From Nitrosospira sp. 56-18 (lineage in GTDB: Bacteria; Pseudomonadota; Gammaproteobacteria; Burkholderiales; Nitrosomonadaceae): DNA of 64,000 nucleotides. The stretch is taken from NCBI GenBank assembly GCA_001899235.1, contig MKVR01000050.1, positions 180,765-244,764 on the forward strand, written 5' to 3'. Both the position numbers and the translations under genes were made by a program. A model generated the notes under the pieces. The model searched no databases, had not been told where the DNA came from, and saw only the letters and a list, made by a program, of their open reading frames with translations. Each line of letters opens with the position of its first letter. Positions within the stretch are counted from its first letter, which is position 1. This document shows positions 34,996 through 44,215 of this stretch, piece by piece.

Positions 34996-35331
34996 ACTCT
35001 CTCCGATGCATATATGGTTGAAATTCGCAATATCATGACTACCTGCCTGGCATCTTGTGAACAGATCCGAATATTCCCCGTAACAGGATTATAACCATAC
35101 CAGAGGTAAAAGAACGGCGATGCCGAATTTGGAACATCCGGCTGGAATTCTCATCTTACTAATGAAACTTGCAGACTTATAAGATTTATCTACGCCCGTT
35201 GCAGCTATTTTCCTTTCCATCTCTGCCGTATTTGTACGCAGACTCCTGCCGGTGCATGGCTGCGGTAAAAAAGTTGGCAGCGATGCCAATGAGAAAACGG
35301 CTATCGAAAAAATTAATGGTGGTTTTTATAG
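34996..35331. other. 336-bp gap inside the EPS operon
   Basis: Between the chain-length gene and the kinase gene. One ORF (35089-35289, minus, TTG start, 66 aa) fills much of it but has no ribosome site, domain or recognisable signal, and I do not call it. No terminator with a T-tract is apparent, so transcription may continue across; a secondary promoter cannot be excluded. Confidence 0.5.
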
Positions 35332-36858
35332 TTAATGAGCCATCCTGATCATCAACGCGCCATACAATCCCAGTAGCGATACCAGAGACAAACCGAATCC
35401 ATAAAGCCGCTTTCTGCGCTTTATTTTTTCCTTGTCGGTCCATATCATGGGAATTGAACCCAGTATCGGCCTGCCGGTGAACTCACGAAGACTATTCTGG
35501 CTATGGAACGTCGGTCTTATCTGGCTGACAACGAAGGCCATCCCGATGCCTACAAGCAGCGCCCCCAGGAATACCAGCGAAAACAGTTTGCTGCGGTTGG
35601 GCCCCACCGGTAGATCAGGGACGGTCGGTGGATCGATGATCTTGAAAGACATCAATTCAGTTGCCGATCCCAGCTCACCCGATATTTTTGCAGACTCCCG
35701 CCGTTCAAGAAGCTTCTCGTAATTGGACTTATTCACCTGGTAATCTCGATTGAGTTGCGCAAGCTCCGCCTCCACTTGGGGAACAGCATTGCTCAGCGAT
35801 TTCAGCCTATCGTAACGCGACGTATATTCCTCTACGCGAGCCCTCATGGAAGCGACGTCGGCTTCGGCTTCCGCTAGCGCCACGTTCAACTGCTGCAACA
35901 TTGGGCTATAGTTCTTCCCAGGATCGGAACTGGGCCTCACAAGCTTGGCTTCCTCTTTTTTCCGTTCCTCGAGTTGAGCGATCAATCGCTTGGCCGAAAT
36001 GATATCAGGATGCAGTTCGGTAAAGTTGAGCCTGAGCGCATCGAGATTTTTATTCAATGCCTCTATCCGCGAATCAAGCTCTACGTTGACTATCGAGGAC
36101 GGGTCAGTCTGTTCCACCATGAGAATAGGCTCGTCCCCCGTAATCTGCCTCTTGATGGCATCGCGCGCCTGTTCCGCCTCGCGCAAATCCAATCTGGTTT
36201 TATTGAGATCTTCCGAAGCAGCCGACAGTTGCGCGTAATAATCGCTCCCTTGCTGAGGCATCAAACCGATGTTCTTTTGCTTGAATGCCTTGAGATTATT
36301 TTCACCAGCTATCAGTTTCTCCTCGTAACTCTGGATTTGCTCATCAATAAAGCGGATTGCAGAAGAAGAATCCTGTTTCTTGTCGCCGAGACCCCCTTCC
36401 ACGAAAATCGTTAACAGGGATTGCACTATATCCTTGGCCAGTCTGGGATTCTGATTATTGTAATGAATGGTAAAAAGGTTGTCGCGTCCCGTCGTTCCCA
36501 GCTTTATTTTATCCATTAGTTCCTTGACCAGCCTCTCCTGGTCCTTGACGTCCTTCACCTTGATGTCCAGATCCACCATCCGTACCACACGTTCCACATT
36601 CGGCCGGCTAATCAAGGTGCGACTCATGATGGAAACCTGCTGCTGCAAATCGGGAGAGATGGTCATGCCCGCCATCAATGGCTTCAGGACATTTTGCGTA
36701 TCGACGTAAATTCTGGCCGATGCCTGATAATCATCCGGAAGCTTGTAGACTATGATCCAGCCTGCTATGGCTATGAACCAGGCAGTAGCGACGGCAGCCC
36801 AGCGGTACTTCCAGACCCCCTTGAGATAAACAAGCAGTTGAGAAGTCAACTCCTCCAT
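35332..36858 (-). CDS. XrtA-system polysaccharide chain-length determinant (Wzz-like)
   Basis: 508 aa inner-membrane co-polymerase. First helix about residues 18-36 (WAAVATAWFIAIAGWIIVYKLP), Wzz domain (YQASARIYVDTQNVLKPLM), long periplasmic coiled coil (about 160-400), then PPTVPDLPVGPNRSKLFSLVFLGALLVGIG with the second helix and its Pro-rich signature, and a third hydrophobic stretch at the C-terminus. Lacks its own kinase domain, which is encoded by the next gene. An AAGGA ribosome site lies 10 bases before the ATG. Confidence 0.92.
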   Translation of the reverse strand: MEELTSQLLVYLKGVWKYRWAAVATAWFIAIAGWIIVYKLPDDYQASARIYVDTQNVLKPLMAGMTISPDLQQQVSIMSRTLISRPNVERVVRMVDLDIKVKDVKDQERLVKELMDKIKLGTTGRDNLFTIHYNNQNPRLAKDIVQSLLTIFVEGGLGDKKQDSSSAIRFIDEQIQSYEEKLIAGENNLKAFKQKNIGLMPQQGSDYYAQLSAASEDLNKTRLDLREAEQARDAIKRQITGDEPILMVEQTDPSSIVNVELDSRIEALNKNLDALRLNFTELHPDIISAKRLIAQLEERKKEEAKLVRPSSDPGKNYSPMLQQLNVALAEAEADVASMRARVEEYTSRYDRLKSLSNAVPQVEAELAQLNRDYQVNKSNYEKLLERRESAKISGELGSATELMSFKIIDPPTVPDLPVGPNRSKLFSLVFLGALLVGIGMAFVVSQIRPTFHSQNSLREFTGRPILGSIPMIWTDKEKIKRRKRLYGFGLSLVSLLGLYGALMIRMAH

Positions 36859-37225
36859 GAGTCAGATAGTCCTTAAAAATTCTGCTGCTGTCCCCGTCCT
36901 GCAGACGAAAAAGCGCCTGGAAACCGGTCTTTGCCAAATATCGGCGCCATCAATTCCGGGAAACCAAACACGTCCATTTTTATCATAGATCCTGACTGTT
37001 GAAATGGAACAAGCAAAGCCAGCATGAATTCCATACTCCGGCCAGCCCTGCATATCCCGGGTAAACAAAGAAACGATATTAAAAATCACCTCATCTACTT
37101 TCCAATTCTGGACCAGACGCAACTTCTCTAAAAGAGTCCATATGGCCTATACCCAATTCTATTGCGGAAGCGGGATCCCGTCCCGAACAACCCATGATCC
37201 AAAAAATCAGGCAGGGGTCGTCACA
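36859..37225. other. 367-bp gap inside the EPS operon
   Basis: Between the export lipoprotein and chain-length genes. A minus ORF (36862-37122, TTG start, 86 aa) ends 3 bp before the chain-length ATG, the spacing of an operon gene, but it has no good ribosome site, no known domain and no homologous feel. I leave it as an uncalled candidate. No clear terminator or repeat seen. Confidence 0.45.
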
Positions 37226-37861
37226 TCAAAAATAGCTTTCCGGTATTACCAGCACATCACCCTGGCGCATGGGTACATTTGCAGTAATGTCTCCGTCCCT
37301 GATCAGATCATCCAGCCGAACACTGAACTGCTGCTGCTTTCCATCGACGTTGCGAATAACTCTGGAGCGGTTACCCGCCGCAAATTCCGTCACTCCACCC
37401 ACTGCAATTAAAACATCCATAAGTGTCATTTGTTCGCGATACGGCAATGCCTGGGGTTTAGCCGCCTCTCCTATTACCCTGATTTGCTCGCTGTATGGGC
37501 CGATAAACTCTGTCACGACAACCGTAACGACGGGTTGTTGAATGTACTTGGACAAGGCCTCCTCGATATCCCGCGCCAATTGGGTCGAGGTTTTTCCGCT
37601 GGCGGGCAGATCCTCCACCAGCGGGGTGGTAATTTTTCCATCGGGCCGAACGGGCACACTCATGGAAACCTCCGGATTGCGCCAGACGATGATATCCACC
37701 ATGTCGCCGGGGCCGACCAGATAGTCATGTCCCACATAAGCCTCTTCTGCGACGAGAGAGGGATACGTTTTACAGGCGCCGAGCGAAAGGACAGAGAACA
37801 GGATGGCGAAACTGGCCAGCCATTTCCTTATTGTCATTGTATTGATGTACGTAGCATTCAC
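37226..37861 (-). CDS. epsE: XrtA-associated polysaccharide export lipoprotein (Wza/EpsE-like)
   Basis: 211 aa. Lipoprotein signal peptide with lipobox LSLGAC (Cys about 30), Poly_export domain (YLVGPGDMVDIIVWRNPEVS; VPVRPDGKITTPLVEDLPASGKT) and one SLBB-like domain (IRVIGEAAKPQALPYREQMT). Forms or feeds the outer-membrane export channel for the exopolysaccharide. The GTG start at 37861 is supported by AGAGGAA five bases upstream; ATG at MTIRKW is an alternative. First gene of the 17-kb minus-strand XrtA cluster. Confidence 0.93.
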   Translation of the reverse strand: MNATYINTMTIRKWLASFAILFSVLSLGACKTYPSLVAEEAYVGHDYLVGPGDMVDIIVWRNPEVSMSVPVRPDGKITTPLVEDLPASGKTSTQLARDIEEALSKYIQQPVVTVVVTEFIGPYSEQIRVIGEAAKPQALPYREQMTLMDVLIAVGGVTEFAAGNRSRVIRNVDGKQQQFSVRLDDLIRDGDITANVPMRQGDVLVIPESYF

Positions 37862-38405
37862 GGAATTTCCTCTTTAAGCTAGTGGAACGTCGCCAGTGGC
37901 AGGCTAGGATGAATTAGAGTCAACAAATAAAAGATGGTATAAACTAATACTTCTGTCAAGATAAAAGCCGATTGCGGGTTTTCAGAAATAATGCAATCAT
38001 TTTCTAATCCCGCGTCACCGACATGTGTAATAATAGCACTTTACCTGCACTTTACCTCTTCTCAGCAGCTATCCTGAATTAACTCCTGCCGCATCTCGAA
38101 ACCCATCCTGGCTTTCTTGCCTGTTCACTAAACTGCTTGCCTGCCCCCCCGCGGAAACCATGGCGCTTACGCAAATGCCTCAACTTTAAAGCAGCCGGCC
38201 TGTTTTTCATGCAAGCCATAATAGAATCGTAGCAATTTCGGTTGACTGGGCAAATTGGACCTTGGTACACCTGCAGACCCGTCTCCAGACAACCGGGGCG
38301 TCATGCACCTTCCAAAGCGCGTTCTTCCCGCACTTTATTGCGTTGGGACCGGATTAAACCCATTCTCTTCCGCGTCATTTTGCGGTAGATTTCCGCATAC
38401 ACGTC
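37862..38405. promoter_or_regulatory. 544-bp divergent control region of EPS operon and tsaE-amiC
   Basis: No gene is apparent. On the minus strand a perfect TTGACA (37954-37959) is a candidate -35 for the EPS operon, though no good -10 follows at 16-18 bp. Further up lies a perfect 11-bp tandem repeat (38036-38057), a possible regulator site. On the plus strand, TTGACT near 38243 might serve tsaE. No sigma-54 -24/-12 pair was found by eye. The minus ORF 38079-38270 (63 aa) has no support. Confidence 0.5.
38036..38057. repeat. Tandem 11-bp direct repeat upstream of the EPS operon
   Basis: GCACTTTACCT occurs twice back to back without mismatch. The 11-bp phase is close to one helical turn, so a regulator could bind both on one DNA face. 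About 175 bp before the export-lipoprotein start. Role inferred only. Confidence 0.7.
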
Positions 38406-38912
38406 TTGAATAATTCCAACGATACCGGCTCTGCCGCATTGCCAGAGATCGCCTGCTACCTGGCGGATGAAAGCGCGACGCTGACGCTGGGATCAGACGT
38501 CGCCGCGCTATTGCAACCGGGGCTCACTATTCTCCTTGAAGGTAATCTGGGTGCCGGAAAAACTACACTGGCAAGGGGAATGTTAAGGGGGCTGGGTTAC
38601 TCGGCGAAGGTGAAAAGTCCGACCTATAATTTGGTTGAACTTTATAAATTTTCTAGGTTATACTTCTATCACTTTGATTTTTATCGCTTCAATAACCAGA
38701 TAGAATGGGAAGAAGCCGGTTTCCGTGAATATTTCAATTCGGAATCGGTATGCTTGGTGGAGTGGCCTCAAAAGGCAGCCGGACTGCTCCCCATCGCAGA
38801 TTTGATTTTTTTTCTGAATATCTCCGGTGGAGGCCGCGAGGTCAGGATTCGCGCAGCAACTGAAAAGGGGAAACAGTGTTTGAAAGAATTGCGAAATTCA
38901 AGGAATTTCTGA
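38406..38912 (+). CDS. tsaE: tRNA threonylcarbamoyladenosine biosynthesis ATPase TsaE
   Basis: 168 aa, usual length. P-loop LEGNLGAGKTTLARGML, the KSPTYNLVELY motif, FYHFDFYRFNN and CLVEWPQKAAGLLP are diagnostic. TsaE is the ATPase that helps TsaB-TsaD make t6A37 on ANN-decoding tRNAs. TTG start. Overlaps amiC by 37 bp, the same tsaE-amidase pairing seen in E. coli and other proteobacteria. Confidence 0.94.
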   Translation: MNNSNDTGSAALPEIACYLADESATLTLGSDVAALLQPGLTILLEGNLGAGKTTLARGMLRGLGYSAKVKSPTYNLVELYKFSRLYFYHFDFYRFNNQIEWEEAGFREYFNSESVCLVEWPQKAAGLLPIADLIFFLNISGGGREVRIRAATEKGKQCLKELRNSRNF

Positions 38913-40261
38913 GCAAGTTTCGGAGGGTTCCTGATTGCCCTGCCGGCAGAGTGACTTGCGTCGATAGCGCTCCTGCCCTCCTCAAGCCGCTGCCTCACCT
39001 GTTGATGGCCGCTCCCTTATTGCTATTCATCGATTCCTCATTGGCTGACACAAGAATTGCTTCAGTCCGTGTCTGGCCGGCAACGGAATACACCCGATTC
39101 ACGCTGGAATCAGCCTCGCCTATCGAATATTCGGTCAGTACGGTAAAAAATCCGGACCGCGTAGTAATTGATCTCAAAGATGTCATACTGACTTCAGAGC
39201 TGAAGCAGGTATCGAGCAAGATCAATCCCTCTGATCCCTATATTCGAGCAGTGCGTACCGGCCGCTTCAAACCCGGTGTTGTACGCGTAGTGTTGGACCT
39301 CAAGACGGAGGCCCGGCCACAAGCCTTCGTACTCAAGCCCGTGGGAGCCTACGGATATCGTTTAGTGCTCGACATTTATCCCGCTGTACCGCCGGACCCT
39401 CTCATGGCGTTGCTGGAGGACCGGGCAGGGATACTGCAAGCTGATGCCGAGACTGGCAACGCTGCTAGCAAGATGGACAGTAAAAACGAAGAGGCTGCTA
39501 AAAATAACGAAACTTCGAGAAAAGGCAAGCCGGGAGAAATGTTAAGGCTTATCACTGTCGCCATCGACCCGGGGCATGGCGGTGAAGATCCCGGCGCAAT
39601 CAGCCGCCGCGGCACGCATGAGAAAAGTATTACACTCGCCATCGCCAGAAAACTCAAAGCGAAAATCGATAAGGAACCCAACATGCGCGCAGCGCTGACG
39701 AGAGAGGGAGACTATTTCATTTCGCTACCGAAACGCCTGGAAAAAGCACGCCAGGTAAACGCCGACCTGTTCGTTTCCGTGCATGCGGATGCCTATATCA
39801 AACCTCATGCGCGAGGCTCATCCGTATTTGCGTTATCGGAGAGCGGCGCCACCTCCGCTGCTGCCGGCTGGCTGGCAAAAAAGGAAAACCAGGCCGATCT
39901 GATCGGCGGCGTCGACCTGGACATCAAGGATCCTTTTCTGAAGCAAACCCTGCTGGATCTTTCGCAAACCGCAACCATTAACGACAGCCTCAAGCTTGGA
40001 AAAGAAGTGCTCCTGGAAATAGGCGATATCAATCATCTCCACAAGAGCAATGTCGAGCAAGCAGGATTTGCCGTGCTCAAATCTCCCGATATCCCCTCCA
40101 TCCTGATAGAAACCGCGTTTATCAGCAACCCGGATGAAGAAAAAAAACTGATAGACCCCGTCTACCAGGAAAAATTGGCTGACGCCATCCTTTCCGGCAT
40201 CAAGCGCTACTTCACCAATAATCCACCGGCGTCGCGTTCGAGAATGGTGTTTCTGGATTAG
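38876..40261 (+). CDS. amiC: N-acetylmuramoyl-L-alanine amidase AmiC
   Basis: 461 aa periplasmic enzyme that cleaves septal peptidoglycan for daughter-cell separation. Hydrophobic export segment (LLKPLPHLLMAAPLLLFIDSSLA), AMIN domain (TRIASVRVWPATEYTRFTLE; RAVRTGRFKPGVVRVVLDL), a charged linker, and the Amidase_3 zinc domain (VAIDPGHGGEDPGAI; LFVSVHADAY; SILIETAFISNPDEE). GTG start with AAGGGG ribosome site, inside the end of tsaE. The stop TAG is directly followed by a GGAGCTTCTGAACAAATC end of repeat family 2. Confidence 0.93.
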   Translation: MFERIAKFKEFLSKFRRVPDCPAGRVTCVDSAPALLKPLPHLLMAAPLLLFIDSSLADTRIASVRVWPATEYTRFTLESASPIEYSVSTVKNPDRVVIDLKDVILTSELKQVSSKINPSDPYIRAVRTGRFKPGVVRVVLDLKTEARPQAFVLKPVGAYGYRLVLDIYPAVPPDPLMALLEDRAGILQADAETGNAASKMDSKNEEAAKNNETSRKGKPGEMLRLITVAIDPGHGGEDPGAISRRGTHEKSITLAIARKLKAKIDKEPNMRAALTREGDYFISLPKRLEKARQVNADLFVSVHADAYIKPHARGSSVFALSESGATSAAAGWLAKKENQADLIGGVDLDIKDPFLKQTLLDLSQTATINDSLKLGKEVLLEIGDINHLHKSNVEQAGFAVLKSPDIPSILIETAFISNPDEEKKLIDPVYQEKLADAILSGIKRYFTNNPPASRSRMVFLD

Positions 40262-40733
40262 GGAGCTTCTGAACAAATCTCTCCCTCCCCATATTTAGAA
40301 ATTATCCGTAAATAATATTTGTTTTTCCTGGGCTACCTGCCTTACGGAAGGCGATGATGGCGCGGTCGAGCATAAGCAGTGCGGGGTAGCTGCGGCGTGT
40401 AGCCGTATGACTCCATCGCCTGCCGCGCGGGCTCGCCTATGTAATCAGCTTCCCGATCGCTTGCTGCCCTCTGGTAAGAGGGCAGCCCGTGTTATATTTC
40501 TTTCCCGAAGTTGCGCGGGAAGCCCGAATACGTCTTCAGGTTTCATGCAACTCCGGGCAAACGGACTTCGAGGATTCATCCTGGACGATCGGCACGCGCT
40601 ACTGCAGCAGCCCTTGCCAGATAAGTCCGCACGCTTCCTCTCGCCAGCGCAACAACCCGGCTCTCAATGGTCTTCCCTAGCCCTTGCACGGCTTCTACGC
40701 CATAATCGCAGCGTTAAATTCCGGGAACACCTT
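40262..40733. other. 472-bp gap with hairpins after amiC
   Basis: Starts with a degenerate end of repeat family 2 (GGAGCTTCTGAACAAATC). Contains a perfect 10-bp hairpin at 40463-40486 and a smaller TTCCCG/CGGGAA hairpin at about 40502-40520. The ORF track extends the adaptor gene back across this region (start 40407), but the conserved start of the adaptor begins at 40734 and the upstream part has no protein features. Confidence 0.6.
40463..40486 (+). terminator. Strong hairpin downstream of amiC
   Basis: GCTGCCCTCT-GGTA-AGAGGGCAGC, a perfect 10-bp stem with 4-base loop. No T-run follows, so it is only a possible terminator or transcript-stabilising structure. Confidence 0.45.
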
Positions 40734-41951
40734 GTGGGCCACGAAGATCTGTCCCAATTGAAAATTGATCGCGGTGCTGGCAGCAACATGGTCAGCCATC
40801 GGAAACGTCCTGGTTTTCTTACCGCTATCGTTATCATCGCTGCATCGGTACTGGCAGGAGTCCTTTATTTCCGGAATGGCAACACGGTGGAAGTAGAGTC
40901 GGCCACCGTCACCACCGCCTACCCATCGCAATCGTTCACCTTGCTTAATGCCACCGGGTACGTGGTGGCGCAACGCAAGGCGGCGGTGGCATCCAAAGCC
41001 ACGGGACGGGTTGAATGGCTCGGCGTGACGGAGGGCAGCCAGGTCAAGGCGGGAGAGGTTATCGCACGGCTGGAAAACGCGGACGTTAGCGCGACCATGG
41101 AACAGGCATCGGCAAATATCGGGGTGGCCGCCGCGAATTTGCAACAGGCCCAAGCTGAGCTGATAGAAGCCCAGGCAGCATACAATCGCAATAGCGAGCT
41201 GATCTCCAGGGGCTTTATTTCCCCATCCGCTTATGATATCGCGGAAGCTCGCTATCAAAAGGCCCAGGCTGTCGTTGGGAGCTTCAAAGCATCAGTCAGC
41301 GCGGCGCAAGCAAACTATCGCGCGGCGCGAATCGCTGTCGAGCACACGCTGATTCGCGCGCCTTTTGACGGCGTGGTTCTGACGAAGAGCGCAAATATCG
41401 GCGATGTCGTCACGCCTTTCTCCTCTGCGCTCGACGCCAAAGGCGCGGTAGTCACCATGGCCGACATGAATACTCTGGAAGTGGAAGCAGACGTATCCGA
41501 GTCGAATCTGGCAAAGGTTGAACTCGATCAGCCGTGCGAGATCCAGCTGGACGCGCTGCCGGATGTCCGCTTGCGAGGGAGGGTGCAGCGCATCGTCCCG
41601 ACGGTGGACAGGGCTAAGGCCACGGTCCTGGTAAAGATCCGGTTCGTCGACCATGATCCCCGGGTATTGCCGGAGATGAGCGCGAAGGTCGCTTTCCTGG
41701 AAAAAGAAATGCCCGACAACCAGCGCGCTGCCCGCACGGTGGTGCAGCCCGCAGCCATCGTTCAGCGCAACGGACAGAGCGTGGTTTTCGTCATCAGGGA
41801 AGGGAAGGCTGTCGAAACATCCATAGAAACCGGAGAAAGAATCGGCGACGTGGTTGAAGTGGTGAAAGGTCCCAAGGCTGGAGAAAAGGTGATACTCCGG
41901 CCGGGAGACGGGCTCGACAATGGCGACAACATTAAAACAACGGCAAAATGA
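40734..41951 (+). CDS. Efflux RND/ABC periplasmic adaptor (MacA/HlyD family)
   Basis: 405 aa from GTG 40734, chosen because it opens with GHEDLSQLKIDR, a conserved opening of this adaptor group; ATG 40788 (387 aa) is the alternative. N-terminal membrane anchor (FLTAIVIIAASVLAGVLYF), lipoyl/barrel-sandwich halves (GRVEWLGVTEGSQVKAGEVIARLEN; IRAPFDGVVLTKSANIGDVV), helical hairpin (ASANIGVAAANLQQAQAELI) and C-terminal beta domain. Links the inner-membrane ABC complex encoded by the next three genes to an outer-membrane channel not present here. Confidence 0.88.
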   Translation: MGHEDLSQLKIDRGAGSNMVSHRKRPGFLTAIVIIAASVLAGVLYFRNGNTVEVESATVTTAYPSQSFTLLNATGYVVAQRKAAVASKATGRVEWLGVTEGSQVKAGEVIARLENADVSATMEQASANIGVAAANLQQAQAELIEAQAAYNRNSELISRGFISPSAYDIAEARYQKAQAVVGSFKASVSAAQANYRAARIAVEHTLIRAPFDGVVLTKSANIGDVVTPFSSALDAKGAVVTMADMNTLEVEADVSESNLAKVELDQPCEIQLDALPDVRLRGRVQRIVPTVDRAKATVLVKIRFVDHDPRVLPEMSAKVAFLEKEMPDNQRAARTVVQPAAIVQRNGQSVVFVIREGKAVETSIETGERIGDVVEVVKGPKAGEKVILRPGDGLDNGDNIKTTAK

Positions 41952-41960
41952 CGGGGATTT

Positions 41961-42761
41961 GTGCATGCCCTTCGGCGCGGCACTCGACATATTCGCCAGG
42001 GAAAAACCCTGAAATTCATGCAGCGGTCGCCTGACTTGGATAATCATTCAGAATCTCCGGTTCATACGGAACCTCCAGGTGAACCGGTTGTTCACATCAG
42101 GCAGCTCTCCAAATGCTATCACCGCGGAGGACAGATCATACCCGTACTGACCAATATCTCTTTCGATATCATGCATGGGGAATTTATCGCGCTGATGGGT
42201 CCTTCGGGCTCGGGAAAAAGCACCCTGCTCAACCTTATTGCCGGCATCGATAAGCCCGACAGTGGATTGCTGAAAATCAACGGAACAGACATCGCAGCCC
42301 TCTCCGAATCGGAACTGGCGGATTGGCGGGCAGCGAACGTGGGGTTTATATTTCAGTTCTACAATCTGATGCCGGTGCTGACGGCCTTTGAAAATGTGGA
42401 GCTGCCACTGCTGCTCACACCGCTTGCACGCGACCAGCGCCGCAGGCGCGTGGAACTTGCATTATCGATGGTAGGACTGCGCGATCGAATGGAGCATTAT
42501 CCGTCCGAGTTATCGGGAGGCCAGCAGCAACGCGTTGCCATTGCGCGCGCGATCATAACGGATCCAGCCCTGCTGGTAGCGGACGAACCCACCGGAGATC
42601 TTGATCGATCATCAGCAAATGACATCCTGGCAATGCTCGAGCGCCTCAACAGAGAATTGGGCAAAACCATCATCATGGTGACGCACGATCCGCACGCCGC
42701 TCAATCCGCCCATTCGATCCGGCATCTGGAAAAAGGCGAACTGGAACTGAAGAAGCACTGA
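41961..42761 (+). CDS. ABC exporter ATP-binding protein (MacB/LolD type)
   Basis: Up to 266 aa; ATG at 42018 ([13 protein letters not shown]) would give 247 aa and is equally plausible. Walker [32 protein letters not shown], signature [14 protein letters not shown], Walker [13 protein letters not shown], and VTHDPHAA. Powers the MacAB-like exporter with the adaptor upstream and two permeases downstream. A MITE separates it from its first permease gene. Confidence 0.92.
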   Translation: MHALRRGTRHIRQGKTLKFMQRSPDLDNHSESPVHTEPPGEPVVHIRQLSKCYHRGGQIIPVLTNISFDIMHGEFIALMGPSGSGKSTLLNLIAGIDKPDSGLLKINGTDIAALSESELADWRAANVGFIFQFYNLMPVLTAFENVELPLLLTPLARDQRRRRVELALSMVGLRDRMEHYPSELSGGQQQRVAIARAIITDPALLVADEPTGDLDRSSANDILAMLERLNRELGKTIIMVTHDPHAAQSAHSIRHLEKGELELKKH

Positions 42762-42794
42762 AAGATCTATCGTTCAACGGATTGGCGCTCAATC

Positions 42795-43029
42795 ATCCTC
42801 GACCCAGCAGTTGGACAGGGTGGAGTTTGCAGTTTTTGGAGTTGCGGGGCAAGGCGCAACGACGCGGAATGGCCATTCCAACGAGTTGCAACGCAGCCAT
42901 GTGCCGCAAAAGTCGCGCAATCCGTCCTGTAGCGAACTCACCATATAGGCGAACGTCGAGTACCTCCGAAAATCTTTGTGGATCATAGCTCTAAACTGGA
43001 AGTGAGCAGTCATCTGCCGGATTTAGGAT
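42795..43029. mobile_element. MITE-like element, family 1, copy 2
   Basis: About 235 bp, aligned throughout with the copy at 7130-7358 in the same orientation (shared TGGACAGGGTGGAG, GCAACGCAGCCATGTGCCGC, CTGTAGCGAACTC). The left end is degraded (ATCCTCGACCCAGCAGTT); the right end CTGCCGGATTTAGGAT is intact and finishes one base before the ATG of the first permease gene. It thus supplies the 5' leader of that gene, including AGGA as the only ribosome-site-like bases. Confidence 0.85.
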
Positions 43030-43030
43030 C

Positions 43031-44188
43031 ATGCATTTTCTCAAGCTCATACTAAGAAATACCTTGCGCCACAAGCTGCGCTCCGGTCTCACCGTACTTG
43101 GCCTGGTGGTAGCCATTATTGCCTTTGGTCTGCTTCGAACGGTAGTGGATGCCTGGTACGCCGGTGCAGAGGGCGCATCCTCGACCAGGCTGATCACGCG
43201 CAACGCGATTTCGCTGGTATTTCCGCTACCCATCAACTACCAGGAACGAATCCGTAAAGTCGATGGCGTCTCTGCAATCAGCCATGCCAGCTGGTTCGGA
43301 GGAGTATACGTCAGCGAGAAGAACTTTTTCCCTCAGTTCGCGGTAGACGCAAAAACGTATTTCGATCTGTACCCCGAATATGTCATAGCGCCACAGGAAA
43401 TGAAAGCGTTCCGCGCCGACCGCAAAGGTTGCGTAATCGGGCGTAAGCTTGCGAACACTCATGGCTTCAAGGTAGGCGACACTATTCCGCTACGCGGAAC
43501 CATTTACCCTGGCTCGTGGAATTTCACCATAAGAGCGATCTATGATGGCGCGGAATCTGCAACCGATACATCACAGTTTTTTTTCCACTGGAATTATCTC
43601 AACGAAACGATGAAAAAGGCCGTTGCCCGGCGAACCGACTGGATAGGCGTATATGTTATTCAGATTTCCGATCCCGACAAAGCGGCGGAAATATCAGACG
43701 AGGTAGACGCGATGTTCCGCAATTCCCTGGCCGAAACCCTTACGGAAACAGAAAAAGCATTTCAGCTGGGCTTCGTTTCCATGACAGAAGCGATAGTCAT
43801 CGCTATACGCATTGTTTCCTTTGTGGTGATATTCATCATTCTGGCGGTCATGGCCAACACCATGGCAATGACCGCGCGGGAGCGGATCCGGGAGTACGCC
43901 ACCCTTAAAGCCCTGGGGTTCGGACCCTGCTTCCTTGCCGGACTGATTTATGGCGAGTCTCTCATGATCGCGCTTGCCGGCGCTGCAATCGGAATCGTGT
44001 TGACGTTTCCAGTCGCCGCCCAGTTCAGCGAGCAGGTCGGGACGCTTTTTCCCGTTTTCGGGGTTTCCAGGGAAACGGTCTATATGCAGGCGGCCGCAGC
44101 CGCAGCAGTTGGATTGGCAGCTTCAGTGTTGCCCGCTCTGCGGGCGGCCCGCGTGCCCATCGTGGATGGCCTGAGGAGCATTGGCTAA
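43031..44188 (+). CDS. ABC exporter permease, FtsX/MacB-type (first)
   Basis: 385 aa. One N-terminal helix (RSGLTVLGLVVAIIAFGLL), a periplasmic MacB-PCD-like domain, and three C-terminal FtsX helices (IVSFVVIFIILAVMANTMAM; LAGLIYGESLMIALAGAAIG; AAAAAVGLAASVLPALRAA) ending RVPIVDGLRSIG. Works with the ATPase at 41961 and the paralogous permease at 44216. Its ATG lies one base after a MITE end. Confidence 0.88.
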   Translation: MHFLKLILRNTLRHKLRSGLTVLGLVVAIIAFGLLRTVVDAWYAGAEGASSTRLITRNAISLVFPLPINYQERIRKVDGVSAISHASWFGGVYVSEKNFFPQFAVDAKTYFDLYPEYVIAPQEMKAFRADRKGCVIGRKLANTHGFKVGDTIPLRGTIYPGSWNFTIRAIYDGAESATDTSQFFFHWNYLNETMKKAVARRTDWIGVYVIQISDPDKAAEISDEVDAMFRNSLAETLTETEKAFQLGFVSMTEAIVIAIRIVSFVVIFIILAVMANTMAMTARERIREYATLKALGFGPCFLAGLIYGESLMIALAGAAIGIVLTFPVAAQFSEQVGTLFPVFGVSRETVYMQAAAAAAVGLAASVLPALRAARVPIVDGLRSIG

Positions 44189-44215
44189 GGCCCGTTAACA
44201 GACCCCCAGGCTATC

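Noticed and set aside
35089-35289. 66-aa minus ORF in the EPS operon gap
   Set aside because: TTG start, no ribosome site, no PEP-CTERM or other signal.
36862-37122. 86-aa minus ORF ending 3 bp before the chain-length gene
   Set aside because: TTG start without ribosome site and no recognisable feature; kept only as an uncalled candidate in the gap entry.
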